A DNA stretch of 64,000 nucleotides from JAXMHB01 sp046346965 (GTDB taxonomy: Bacteria > Pseudomonadota > Gammaproteobacteria > Xanthomonadales > SZUA-5): NCBI GenBank assembly GCA_046346965.1, contig JAXMHB010000013.1, forward strand, positions 62,001 through 126,000. Direction: 5' to 3'. Below are positions 33,901 to 41,363 of this stretch, in pieces (position 1 is the stretch's first letter; the number at the start of each line of letters is the position of its first letter). The position numbers and the translations under genes are program-made. The notes beneath the pieces were generated by a model. The model was not told where the DNA came from and searched no databases. It was given only the letters and a program-made list of their open reading frames with translations.

Positions 33901-34068
33901 CTGGAAAGCGTGGCCCATGTGCAGCGTGCCGGTGACATTGGGCGGCGGCAGCTGGATGCAGTAGGGCGCGCCCTCGCCGCTCGGGGCGAAATAACCGGAT
34001 TGCTCCCAGCTCGGGTACCAGCGGCCCTCGATGGCCTTGGGGTCGAAGCTCTTGTCCATGTCCATCAC
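30901..34068 (-). CDS. valS: Valyl-tRNA synthetase with two repeat-derived in-frame insertions
   Basis: 1055 aa, about 100 longer than usual. Class I motifs are intact: 'TGTLHMGHAF' (HIGH) and 'KMSKSKGN' (KMSKS). The editing domain and C-terminal coiled coil (LKRLAKEIARLAGEIQKCEAKLGN...REQSRKLGG) are also present. Insertion A (about residues 483-531) follows 'ALWPFSTLGWPGD' and precedes 'FLPSSVLVTGFDIIFFW'. Insertion B (about 714-769) follows 'RFVWMNASEG' and precedes 'ANRWILSALR'. Both are coded by heptamer-repeat DNA and are rich in Gly, Ser, Pro and Arg. Being the only valS seen and in frame, it is presumably functional. Confidence 0.93.
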   Translation of the reverse strand: MMDMDKSFDPKAIEGRWYPSWEQSGYFAPSGEGAPYCIQLPPPNVTGTLHMGHAFQQTIMDLLIRYQRMRGKRTLWQCGTDHAGIATQKIVENQLAAQGQSKHDLGREAFIERVWAWKEESGSTITRQMRRLGASCDWTRERFTMDEGLSAAVRRVFIQWYRDGLLYRGKRLVHWDPVLGTAVSDLEVENVERDGHLWSIRYPAADGGPGVVVATTRPETLLGDVAVAVHPEDERYQHLIGQSLQLPLTGRLIPVIADAWVDREFGTGCVKITPAHDFNDWQMGQRHGLAPINIFTLDARVNEHAPAAYQGLDRVEARKRVLADLEAQGLLVETRPHKLSLPISQRSDAITEPMLTDQWFLDLTRETLPDGRPGGKRAITEPALAAVTEGYIEFVPDNWKTTYVQWLTNIQDWCVSRQLWWGHQIPAWYDEAGQIFVGEDEADAIAHASVSPVGALRRDADVLDTWFSSALWPFSTLGWPGDAGAGGRGQGDSLGAQAEPLHGVTNDVAVNSGDMAGPLPPDPCPASASPATAQSNWQVDQIFLPSSVLVTGFDIIFFWVARMVMATTYFVGRQPDGSYEPRFAALKDRVPFKTVYINAIVRDAEGQKMSKSKGNTIDPLDLIDGVTLDELVRKSTASLLIPQVREKVEKRIRKEYPQGISPVGADALRFTFAALATHGRTINFDLKRCEGYKNFCNKLWNAARFVWMNASEGSGLGTRDSGLGSESARGIESSITSALDQIESRIHAIEHRALEAGLSPESRVPSPESRLTSASPANRWILSALRQATAEYHAQIAAYRFDLAAQALYDFVWNEYCDWFVELSKPALQGSDPVARAQALATLLRVLDAVLRLLHPVIPFITEEIWQQFAPRLGKSGSIATQPLPQVADFEEDAEASADIEWLKAVLSGLRRIRSEMNINPAKLVPLLLEGGSAQDRERQARFATAIAFLARIDADAMRWLSPNEDAPAAAVAVVGELKLLIPLAGLIDVEAELKRLAKEIARLAGEIQKCEAKLGNANFIANAPPAVVAQEQQRIADFSSTIQSLREQSRKLGG
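31761..31927. repeat. Inverted heptamer element inside valS (insertion B)
   Basis: Left arm: four and a half GGGACTC units (31761-31795). Right arm: four GAGTCCC units (31900-31927), exactly complementary. The interior is about 104 bp. On the valS (minus) strand it encodes a GTRDSGLG-type arm, a helical segment (SALDQIESRIHAIEHRALEAG) and an SPESRVPSPESR-type arm without a stop. The same heptamer occurs after leuA and in the MITE-like elements. Confidence 0.9.
32475..32620. repeat. Second inverted heptamer element inside valS (insertion A)
   Basis: Left arm near 32494-32516 has GGGTCAG/GGGGCAG units. Right arm is three CCCTGCC units plus partial copies (32597-32620). The interior is about 80 bp. 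The left flank GCGGGGCTGGCAGAAGCGGGGCAAGG resembles the GC-rich core of the intergenic elements at 615 and 7474. It falls between two conserved segments of valS and keeps the frame. Confidence 0.8.
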
Positions 34069-34135
34069 GCGCGCAAAAGTGAGCCCGTGAGGATAGCCGC
34101 GCGCGCAAGTCAGGACACACTAATCGGTGGTCGCA

Positions 34136-34164
34136 CGGGCTGCCCGGCCGTGCCGGGCAGCCCG
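34136..34164 (-). terminator. Hairpin downstream of the 1364-aa membrane protein gene
   Basis: CGGGCTGCCCGG (34136-34147) and CCGGGCAGCCCG (34153-34164) make a perfect 12-bp stem with a CCGTG loop, 12 bp beyond the gene's stop and before the valS start. Confidence 0.6.
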
Positions 34165-34176
34165 CTCGGCGCTGGC

Positions 34177-37100
34177 TTACTCGTTGCCCGGCGCCGGCGT
34201 CGCGGCGGGGGCAGCCGGCGCGGTTTGCGCAGCGCGGCGCAGCGGCTTCCAGCCGCCGCCGTGGGTCAGCGCCTGCCAGGCCAGTTTGATCCAGCGCAGC
34301 AGTGCATAGGCCAGCCACAGTGCGAACAGCAGCATGGCCGCCTTGTAAGCCCACATCGGCAGGCTGATCGCCTGCGCCTGCGGCAGCATGCCGGAGGCAC
34401 GATCGGCCAACCAGCCAGGGCTGCTGTAGGCGCCGGTGCCGCCGGCGATGTGCATATCGGGTGAGCCCAGCAGACCGGCCGGAATGGCGGCGACCAGCGC
34501 CAGGAAGGCTGCAACCGTCAGGCCCGCCACCAGCAGCTGGATCAGATCGAAGGACCACTTGCCGAGCGCGCCCGGCAGGTAGCGCTGACGCGCGTCGAGC
34601 GCCAGGAATCCGATCGCGACGACGAACAGCGGGATGTAGCTGAAGGTGGAAAAACCCAGCACCAGCAGCATCCAGTGGCCGGCCGGCAGCAGCGCGCGAC
34701 CACTGCGCCCGAGGCCGTAGCCGATGGCCAGCAGCACGATCAGCCCGGACCAGTACAGCACCGCCGGCCCGATCGCCGGACCACTGAGGCGCAGCAGCCA
34801 GCGATCGCTGGGCAGACTGAGATTGAGGCGGATATTGGCGGCATCCAGGCCCAGGTCCACCAGCGGCGTGCGGTTGATCAGGCCAACGCCAGCGCTTTCG
34901 CGCCAGCTCAGCTCCAGCGTTTGCGCGCCGGGGCGCACCGGCAACGTCAGCTTGCCGGCCTCGAGCTTCAGATTCAGCGCGCTGCCGTTGATCGCGACGC
35001 TGAGCAACTCGGCGCCCTCCGGCAGCGTCAGTGCATGGCTGCCGCCCTGGGTCGCGCGCAGCTGCAGGCTCAGCGTGTGCGTGCTGCTGCGCGTACCAAT
35101 GTCGCTCGACAGCGTGACCGAATCGGCTACCAGCGTCGCGCCCGGCACTGCCGCCGGCCGGGTGATCGTCAGCGTCAGCTGCTCGCCCGGCAGCGGATTG
35201 AACTCGTGCACCCACAGCTCGTCGCCGATGCCGTCCTGCGGCTCGCTGACCGGCACACCGCTGGCCTGCATCGACAGACTAGGCCCCACCAGCACGCGCC
35301 AGACCTCGGCGCGCTCGCCGATCTCGGGCGCGGTCAGTGTCAGCGTTTCGCTGCGCGGCAGCCGCGAGCTGATCGTGGTCTCCCACACGCCCGGCTGCAG
35401 CGTCACCTCGGCACGGCCGTCCTCGACCTTGAGCCCGGCATCACCGGGTTGCTCACCGGCCAGCAGCGGCACGCGCACGCTGAAGCCGCCATCCTGCGGC
35501 GCCAGCCGGATCACCCGCGTGCTCACCGTCCAATCGAGGTCCAGCGAGATCTCGCGTTCGATGCGCACATAGGGCTTGATCGGCACGCGCGCGGTCGGGC
35601 TGCCGGCGGCCGCTTCGCTGGCCGCCTCGCGCACCAGCTCCAGCCGTTCGGACAGCAGATGGCCATCGCGCAGGCCGGTCACCGTCCATCCCGGCACATC
35701 GGCCTGTACCGCGGCCGGCGTCAGGCTGAAATCGAGCGCCACGCGATCGCCGCGCACCTCGGCCACGAGATCGATACGATGCACGCCGCGCGTCACCGCC
35801 ACCCAACCGGCGGTGCTGCCCTCCGCGCGACCGAGCACCGCGGCCGGCTGACCATCGAGGCGCACCGCCACGTCCAGCAGTGCGGCATCGTCGATCGGCA
35901 CCGGCACCAGCAGGCTGGCCTCGGCGTGCACCTCAGCGCTCAGCTGCAAACGGTTGCCGTCCAGACGCACGGTCGTTTCCGCCAGCCGCACACACTGCGG
36001 CGCGCACGCGGGCGCCTCGGTCAGGCGCTGCTTCAGCGCCTCCAGCCAGCTGGCGTCGGGCAGTTCCGCTGCCGAGGCACCGCCGCCCAGCAGCAACAGC
36101 AGGGCGGCGGCCAGCGGCGCCGGGCGCACGCGCCGCACGCTGAAGGTCAGCAGCAGTGCGATGCCGGCCAGCGCCGCCACCAGCAGCAGGCGCCACAGCG
36201 CGGTCAGCCACGGCGGCAGCAGCCACAGCGACACCATTTGTGCGCTGTCGACCGGGCCATCGAAGCCCAGCGACACCTGTTCCCAGCTCCAGGTCGGCCG
36301 GCCGATACCGGCCTGCACCACGGCGTCCTTGGCATAGCGTTCCAGGTTGCCGGCGCGCTTGGCGCGCAGATTGCTGGCCGAGTTCTGCACATTGCTCAGA
36401 TAGTTCTGCTGGATCTGTTCCTGCGCCATCGGCGCTGCCGGCGCCGGGGGTGCCGGCGGCGGTGGCGGCGCCGGCTCGGCGACGACGATGCCCTCGGCCT
36501 CGTCAGTGATGACGGCCTCAGAACGGGCGGCGTAGCCGAAATCCAGTCCGCCCGACACGCTGTATCCGCCGGCCAGCTGCGGATGCAGCGCCCAGCGCGC
36601 CTGATCGATGGCGAAGGGCAAGGCCGCCAGCGCAAAGGCACCGGCGCACAGCAGTGTTGCCACAGCGACGAACATCCGCAGACGCCCGACCGGCAGCATG
36701 CGCCAGGCAATCGCCAGCAGCAGCAGCGCGATCAGGCTGTAGCGCGGCACCTCTGGCTCATGCACGCCGAGTACCACCAGCACGGCCACCACGCCCGCCA
36801 GCCGCAGGCCGCCGAAGCGCCAGGCCAGCACCACGGTAAACGCCGCGATGAACACCTCGTAGATGTCCCAGCGCTCGATCCACGCCTCCGGCGCACGATC
36901 AACGCCGCTGGCCTGCAGCAAGCGATAGCCCGGCGGCAGGTGCAGGCTGACGCTCACGCCATCCAGGCGCTCGTTCCAGCCGTGCGCGGGCAGCTGCAGC
37001 AGCGCCGGCAGCCGCGCCGTGGTTTCCAGGTTGAGATTGGGATAGCGCAGCTCGACGCCGCGCAGACCGGCGCCGGCACCCTCGGTGACCAGCAGCGACT

Positions 37101-38271
37101 CGCCGCGCTCGCTGGCCGCCAGCAGTTCGTAGGGCGCTGCCAGATCCAGCCGGAAGCCCTGACGCATGCGGCCGCTCAGCTGATCCTGCACGGTGTAGCC
37201 GCCGCCGTCGAAATCCAGCCACAGCTGGCGCTGCAGCTGCACGCGATTGGCGTCGTCACCGAGGCCGCGGCTGCGCTCGCTCAGGCTCAGCGCATCGCCC
37301 TCGGTCATCGCATAGGCCGGATAGCTGCGCCAGTCCGACGGCACATCGCCCTGCGCCGGATCGATCGGCGCGTTGCCGCTGACGTCCACCACGCGCAAGC
37401 GGTGATCGGCGGCAAAACTCCACACTTCCTGCGCCGGCCAGTTGTCGCCCGGCAAACTGGCGGTCAGCGTGTCGGCCAGCGCGGTGGCGCGGGCATTGAG
37501 CTCCAGCTGGTAACTGCCGGCCGTGGCCTGCACGCGCAGCATGCGTCCGGGCTCGACGACCGCCGGCAGGCTGCCGCTCACCGAGACCAGCTCATAACCC
37601 TCCGGCCACGCCGGTCCCAGCCGTATTTCGCGCGCCTTGCCGGCCACGTGCAGCGCAATCCGCGTCGTCAGCCGTTGCGGAATGCCGTCGCTCCACAGTC
37701 GATGCACGGTGGTGTCGAGCGCATCGGCCTCGGTGGTGCTCACCTGCCGCTCCAGCCACAGCTGCGTGCCCTCGCGCGCCAACGGGAAGATGCGGCGTCC
37801 ATCCACGCTCAGATCCAGCAGACGCATCGCCACCGGCACCTGCAGCGCATCTGGCGCGCTGCGCAAATCCAGCTGGTAACTGAGCGCATGCTCGCCCGGT
37901 TCCAGCCACAGGCGCGGGCCCTGATAGCCGGGCATCACGGCGGCCGTCTTGCCATCCACGCTGAGATCGCGCGGCCAGACCTTGTCGGCGTACACCAGGT
38001 CCGTGTAGCCGGCGGCATACACCCGCTGCGTGTAGCGCACCTGCGCCTGCCCGGCCGCGATCTCGATGCGCACCGTATCCGGCAGGCTGCAGGCATAACC
38101 ATCCGCACTGTCGAGGGTGTTGAGGTCCTGAATCGGGCACTGGCGAAAGTCCTCGCCGTGCAGCACCCAGGCCTCCCAGCCGCGCAAGGGCTCCGGCACC
38201 TCCGTCGCGGCGCCCGCCGCCGTCAGCCACAACCCCAACAACACACCGCCCCAGCGCGCGTATCGGCCCAT
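34177..38271 (-). CDS. Very large multi-domain membrane protein of unknown function
   Basis: 1364 aa. Signal peptide 1-22 (GVLLGLWLTAAGAA). A large beta-rich extracytoplasmic domain follows to about residue 470. A first cluster of membrane helices lies at about 470-585 (YEVFIAAFTVVLAWRFGGL..., LRMFVAVATLLCAGAFALAAL). Then comes a Pro-rich linker near 635 (EPAPPPPPAPPAPAAP), two helices around 700-755, a second large beta-rich domain to about 1140, and a C-terminal helix bundle (about 1145-1330). 'FRQCPIQDLNTLDSADGYACSLPD' near the N-terminus may hold a disulphide. No enzymatic motif is visible. The alternation of soluble blocks and helices suggests a scaffold or an envelope polymer-handling protein, but I cannot assign it. 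Confidence 0.75.
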   Translation of the reverse strand: MGRYARWGGVLLGLWLTAAGAATEVPEPLRGWEAWVLHGEDFRQCPIQDLNTLDSADGYACSLPDTVRIEIAAGQAQVRYTQRVYAAGYTDLVYADKVWPRDLSVDGKTAAVMPGYQGPRLWLEPGEHALSYQLDLRSAPDALQVPVAMRLLDLSVDGRRIFPLAREGTQLWLERQVSTTEADALDTTVHRLWSDGIPQRLTTRIALHVAGKAREIRLGPAWPEGYELVSVSGSLPAVVEPGRMLRVQATAGSYQLELNARATALADTLTASLPGDNWPAQEVWSFAADHRLRVVDVSGNAPIDPAQGDVPSDWRSYPAYAMTEGDALSLSERSRGLGDDANRVQLQRQLWLDFDGGGYTVQDQLSGRMRQGFRLDLAAPYELLAASERGESLLVTEGAGAGLRGVELRYPNLNLETTARLPALLQLPAHGWNERLDGVSVSLHLPPGYRLLQASGVDRAPEAWIERWDIYEVFIAAFTVVLAWRFGGLRLAGVVAVLVVLGVHEPEVPRYSLIALLLLAIAWRMLPVGRLRMFVAVATLLCAGAFALAALPFAIDQARWALHPQLAGGYSVSGGLDFGYAARSEAVITDEAEGIVVAEPAPPPPPAPPAPAAPMAQEQIQQNYLSNVQNSASNLRAKRAGNLERYAKDAVVQAGIGRPTWSWEQVSLGFDGPVDSAQMVSLWLLPPWLTALWRLLLVAALAGIALLLTFSVRRVRPAPLAAALLLLLGGGASAAELPDASWLEALKQRLTEAPACAPQCVRLAETTVRLDGNRLQLSAEVHAEASLLVPVPIDDAALLDVAVRLDGQPAAVLGRAEGSTAGWVAVTRGVHRIDLVAEVRGDRVALDFSLTPAAVQADVPGWTVTGLRDGHLLSERLELVREAASEAAAGSPTARVPIKPYVRIEREISLDLDWTVSTRVIRLAPQDGGFSVRVPLLAGEQPGDAGLKVEDGRAEVTLQPGVWETTISSRLPRSETLTLTAPEIGERAEVWRVLVGPSLSMQASGVPVSEPQDGIGDELWVHEFNPLPGEQLTLTITRPAAVPGATLVADSVTLSSDIGTRSSTHTLSLQLRATQGGSHALTLPEGAELLSVAINGSALNLKLEAGKLTLPVRPGAQTLELSWRESAGVGLINRTPLVDLGLDAANIRLNLSLPSDRWLLRLSGPAIGPAVLYWSGLIVLLAIGYGLGRSGRALLPAGHWMLLVLGFSTFSYIPLFVVAIGFLALDARQRYLPGALGKWSFDLIQLLVAGLTVAAFLALVAAIPAGLLGSPDMHIAGGTGAYSSPGWLADRASGMLPQAQAISLPMWAYKAAMLLFALWLAYALLRWIKLAWQALTHGGGWKPLRRAAQTAPAAPAATPAPGNE

Positions 38272-38347
38272 GTGGAGACTCCGTGATGGCTGCCCCGACT
38301 ATAGACGGGAAGCCACGGCGCCGGACGGCGGGCGGCCGCGTGCAGGT

Positions 38348-38998
38348 CTACTGGGCTGGCGGGGCGACCTGACACGGCGCGACCGTGAGTTTCAGCTCCA
38401 TCGACGGCTTGCTGTCCGCCTGCGCGCTGCGTGCGTACACCGAAAAGTCGCGCACGCAGACGCCGCCCGACGCGCCCTCGAGCGCCGACACCAGGCGCGA
38501 AACTCCGCGCAGATCGGTCGGGCAGCGCCAGCGATACATCGACGCCTCGGCCGGGATCTGCAGCTCGGAGACCAGCGCGCATCCGCTTTGCACCGCGATC
38601 GCCTTGGCATTGGCATCGAGTGCGGCCAGTTCGGTCGGCGTGGCATGCACACGGTGAGCGGACGGATCGGGCCAGCCCACGATGTCCGCCGTGAGCGTGA
38701 AATCACGCGGCCCGCGGCTGTCGGCCTCGGCCGCCGTGAACTCCGTCCGTTGCGCATGACTCAGCAGCGGCAGCTGCGACAGTGCGCGCGAGCTGGCGTC
38801 GGGATCGGCGGCGCTGGCGATCAGACTGAGCTTGCCATCGCGGATGTCCAGGCGATTCCAAGTCATTGCATCGAGCGGCTGGACCAGCGCCTCGAGTACG
38901 TCCGAGCTACGCGTCGGCGCGGGCTCATTGGCTGTGGCCTGTGTCGCCAGCAGTAGCGTCAGCATGGCGACCATCCACGACGATCGGCAGAGATTCAT
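38348..38998 (-). CDS. Secreted protein of unknown function
   Basis: 216 aa; the start 'MNLCRSSWMVAMLTLLLATQATA' gives a signal peptide, and longer versions of the frame lack homology-like sequence. The mature protein has a repeated pattern of short helices and strands with Cys in 'VQSGCALVSEL', 'YRWRCPTDL', 'GGVCVRDFSVYARS' and 'TVAPCQV', so probably two disulphides. It lies 76 bp upstream of the 1364-aa gene in the same direction and may be in its operon. I recognise no family. Confidence 0.6.
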   Translation of the reverse strand: MNLCRSSWMVAMLTLLLATQATANEPAPTRSSDVLEALVQPLDAMTWNRLDIRDGKLSLIASAADPDASSRALSQLPLLSHAQRTEFTAAEADSRGPRDFTLTADIVGWPDPSAHRVHATPTELAALDANAKAIAVQSGCALVSELQIPAEASMYRWRCPTDLRGVSRLVSALEGASGGVCVRDFSVYARSAQADSKPSMELKLTVAPCQVAPPAQ

Positions 38999-39080
38999 GG
39001 CACTTCCCGGTGGCTGCGAACCCCGGTTTCGAGCTGGGCGGCGGTCGGAAGTTCCGATCACTCCGATCTTTGCGGACATA

Positions 39081-39104
39081 GACCGGTGCGATCGTGCACC
39101 GGTC
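39081..39104 (-). terminator. Hairpin downstream of the S74-domain protein gene
   Basis: GACCGGTGC (39081-39089) and GCACCGGTC (39096-39104) form a perfect 9-bp stem with a 6-nt loop, 33 bp beyond the stop of the minus-strand gene at 39137. Confidence 0.5.
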
Positions 39105-39136
39105 TGATTCCCCGGCCTATGCGCGAACCCACACGC

Positions 39137-40720
39137 CTATTTGCCCGCGCGCTCGGCCTCCAGTTTCGCCAGGCGCTCGCCGAATTCGGCGAGTTGCGCT
39201 TTCAGCGCCGCGTTCTCGGCTTCCAGTTTGGCGTTGAGGCCCTGGATCGCGGCGAGCGCGACGCCGTCGGCGTCGACGGTGGCGATCGAGCGGCCGTCGC
39301 CGGCCAAGCCAAAGGCGGCCTTGAAGTCCTCGGCGGTCGGTCCCAGGTGGCGGCCCTCGCTGGACTGCTTGTACTCCCAGAAGCTGAGCGGCAGTGCCAA
39401 CAGGCGTTCGAGCACATCGCTGGGGTCGGCGCTCTCGAAGGCGTGCTTGTAGCTGCGCGAGGACGCGTTGGTCCAGGCGCCGCCGCTCGACAGCGTAGCG
39501 GTGCTGCTGTTGGCGGTGATGCGCAAGCGGTCGGAGCCTGCCGTCAGGCCGATCAGATTGGTATTCAGGGTGCCGGTGCTGTCCGACACAAAACTCAGGG
39601 CGGCCTTGCCGGTGCGCGTGACCATGCGCAGATCGGCGTCAGCGTCGGCCGGCGCGGGACGCGGCGACACCACCAGATCATCGCCGCCAGCGAAGGCGTT
39701 GGTATTGATACCGACGCCGCCGCCGGCGCGCACGATGAACTGGTTGGGGCCGGTGGTGACCAGCGCCGCGCCAGTCGCATCGCCCCAGATGAAACTGCCC
39801 TCGTCGCCATCACTGTCGCCGGAATTGCCGCCGTTGGGACATTGCTCGCCGCCGCTCGGTGGCCGCACCGACACCCGGAATCCGCTGGCCCAGGAATTGG
39901 CGCCGCCGGCGCAGGCCTCTGATCCGCCGGTCACGGTCGCGAAGTTGCCGATCGCCTTGTTGCCGGAGCCACCCGCGACCGTCGTGGCGCTGCCCTGGGC
40001 GATATTGCTGTTGCCACCGGCGACGGTGGCATAACTGCCGCGCGCCAGATTGCCGATGCCGCCGCCGACGGTGGGCCCCAATTGCACGTCGGGAAAGGCG
40101 GAGGCGTTGCCGGCGACATTGTTGGCGCCGCCGGCGATGGTGCTGCCGTTGGCCCAGGCGCGCTGCACCGAGCCGCCACCGATGCTCACGGCGGATGATC
40201 CCGAGGCCGCCTGGGCGTCGTAGCCGGCGGTCCAGTTAATGCTCAGCGCATTGGCCTGCAGGCGCGCGCCGGTGAGGTTGTTGACGCGCAGCACCAGCGG
40301 CTGGGCATCGGTGGTGCCGAGAAAATCCGTCGCCGGATTGGTTCCGGCATTGCCCTGGGTGTCCCAGCAGACGCCGGCCAGCGCGGCCTTGGCGTCGAAG
40401 GGCTGGGGCGATCCCAGCGCCACGAAGCCGCTGCCGCCCTGTCCGACCTCGGTGCGCAGGCTGACGGCGCCGAGCTCGGCGAGGTCGACGCCGAAGTCCA
40501 CATCGACCGCGAAGGCGCCCTCGCGGACCTCGACACCGTAGAGCGTGAGCGGCGGCAGCAATGCCTGGCGGCCGCCGGCATCGAGCACGCTCAAACGCAG
40601 GTCATAGCGCCCGTGGGCGGGTTTGCCGCCGTCACTCAGGCTGCCGCGATAGGTCCACGGCGCGGCCTGCGCCGACACTGCCAGCGCGGCACCGATGACG
40701 ATGGCACATAGCTTGTTCAT
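39137..40720 (-). CDS. Secreted repeat protein with C-terminal Peptidase_S74-type autochaperone
   Basis: 527 aa. Signal peptide MNKLCAIVIGAALAVSAQA. Residues about 20-130 are a beta-domain (WTYRGSLSDGGKPAHGRYDLRLSVLD). Residues about 170-270 contain YadA-head-like left-handed repeats (IAGGANNVAGNAS, VGGGIGNLARGSYATVAGGNSNIAQGSATTVAGGSGNKA). Residues about 425-527 show the S74/intramolecular chaperone pattern: 'SSRSYKHAFESADPSDVLERLLALPLSFWEYKQ', 'HLGPTAEDFKAAFGL' and a terminal coiled coil 'LNAKLEAENAALKAQLAEFGERLAKLEAERA'. Relatives trimerise fibres and often self-cleave after a Ser in this region. The gene is chromosomal with no phage genes nearby, so a cell-surface or secreted fibre is inferred. 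Confidence 0.85.
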   Translation of the reverse strand: MNKLCAIVIGAALAVSAQAAPWTYRGSLSDGGKPAHGRYDLRLSVLDAGGRQALLPPLTLYGVEVREGAFAVDVDFGVDLAELGAVSLRTEVGQGGSGFVALGSPQPFDAKAALAGVCWDTQGNAGTNPATDFLGTTDAQPLVLRVNNLTGARLQANALSINWTAGYDAQAASGSSAVSIGGGSVQRAWANGSTIAGGANNVAGNASAFPDVQLGPTVGGGIGNLARGSYATVAGGNSNIAQGSATTVAGGSGNKAIGNFATVTGGSEACAGGANSWASGFRVSVRPPSGGEQCPNGGNSGDSDGDEGSFIWGDATGAALVTTGPNQFIVRAGGGVGINTNAFAGGDDLVVSPRPAPADADADLRMVTRTGKAALSFVSDSTGTLNTNLIGLTAGSDRLRITANSSTATLSSGGAWTNASSRSYKHAFESADPSDVLERLLALPLSFWEYKQSSEGRHLGPTAEDFKAAFGLAGDGRSIATVDADGVALAAIQGLNAKLEAENAALKAQLAEFGERLAKLEAERAGK

Positions 40721-40732
40721 GCTTCCCCCTGC

Positions 40733-41032
40733 TCACTCAAAGCCGTTACGGAATAGATCGCCGCCCACAGTGCAGACCGCGAGGCTGGACTTGGCGGCAT
40801 CGCTGACCGTCAACCGCGCGTCCAGCCCAAAGCGCCCGCCCTGCACGTCTCCGTCGCCGGGGCGCAGCGCCGCCTGCAGCGCATTGCGACCGTCCTCGCT
40901 GCGGGCGACCGGCGCGCTCAATTCGCCCTCGCCGGCAAAGCGCGGCGCCTCCGCGGCACCGAGCCCGACGGCCCACAGCCAGCCGCACAGGGCCAGTCCG
41001 GGTCGACAGGCCAGTCGAGTTGATCGATCCAT
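40733..41032 (-). CDS. Small secreted protein with C-terminal FRNGFE motif
   Basis: 99 aa. The start at 41032 gives a signal peptide (LACRPGLALCGWLWAVGLGAAEA). The mature chain is short ('RFGLDARLTVSDAAKSSLAVCTVGGDLFRNGFE') and ends exactly in GDLFRNGFE. Many secreted proteins of Xanthomonadales end in a similar ..IFxxGFE, from my general knowledge of these genomes, and the motif's role is not established. It lies 12 bp upstream of the S74-domain gene and is probably in one operon with it. Confidence 0.65.
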   Translation of the reverse strand: MDRSTRLACRPGLALCGWLWAVGLGAAEAPRFAGEGELSAPVARSEDGRNALQAALRPGDGDVQGGRFGLDARLTVSDAAKSSLAVCTVGGDLFRNGFE

Positions 41033-41363
41033 CGCGCACTCCGGGCAAGGCAAGACCACGCGACAACGAGCCGCAGCATGTGGTCTACCACAGACGCAAT
41101 CGGGCGCGTAGAGCGGCGACAGGCGCTTAGAGGTCCCGCTGAAGGTGGCGGCATCACGCATTTGGACAAGAAGCAAAACAGCGATGCCTGCGCGTGACCA
41201 CACATCCGCACAGCCTCCGCTTCGCGCTGCGGCAAAGGTATGCAGCAGGTGTCGCCTTCTCTGACTCACTTCGTCCGGGCACCCTTTGACCTGTTTCGCC
41301 GTAATTGGCCTTGCGTCGCGCTGCTTAGGTGCGACGATCTCGCGACTGGCCACTGGACTGACT
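41033..41363. other. Intergenic region at left edge of the putative defence island
   Basis: 331 bp between two divergently transcribed genes. I see no RNA gene, repeat arm or attachment site. Base composition drops here from about 70 % GC on the left to about 58-60 % in the following gene, consistent with a junction of acquired DNA. Promoters for both directions must lie here but none is clear by eye. Confidence 0.4.

Noticed and set aside
30901..34068. valS as a pseudogene because of the insertions
   Set aside because: The frame is continuous, HIGH and KMSKS motifs and all conserved blocks are intact, and the gene is essential with no second copy seen here.
34675..38286. Very long plus-strand open frame (1203 codons) opposite the 1364-aa membrane protein gene
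   Set aside because: Composition is Gln/Arg/His-rich with no domain pattern, the usual shadow of a high-GC gene on the other strand. The minus-strand reading has a signal peptide and membrane helices.
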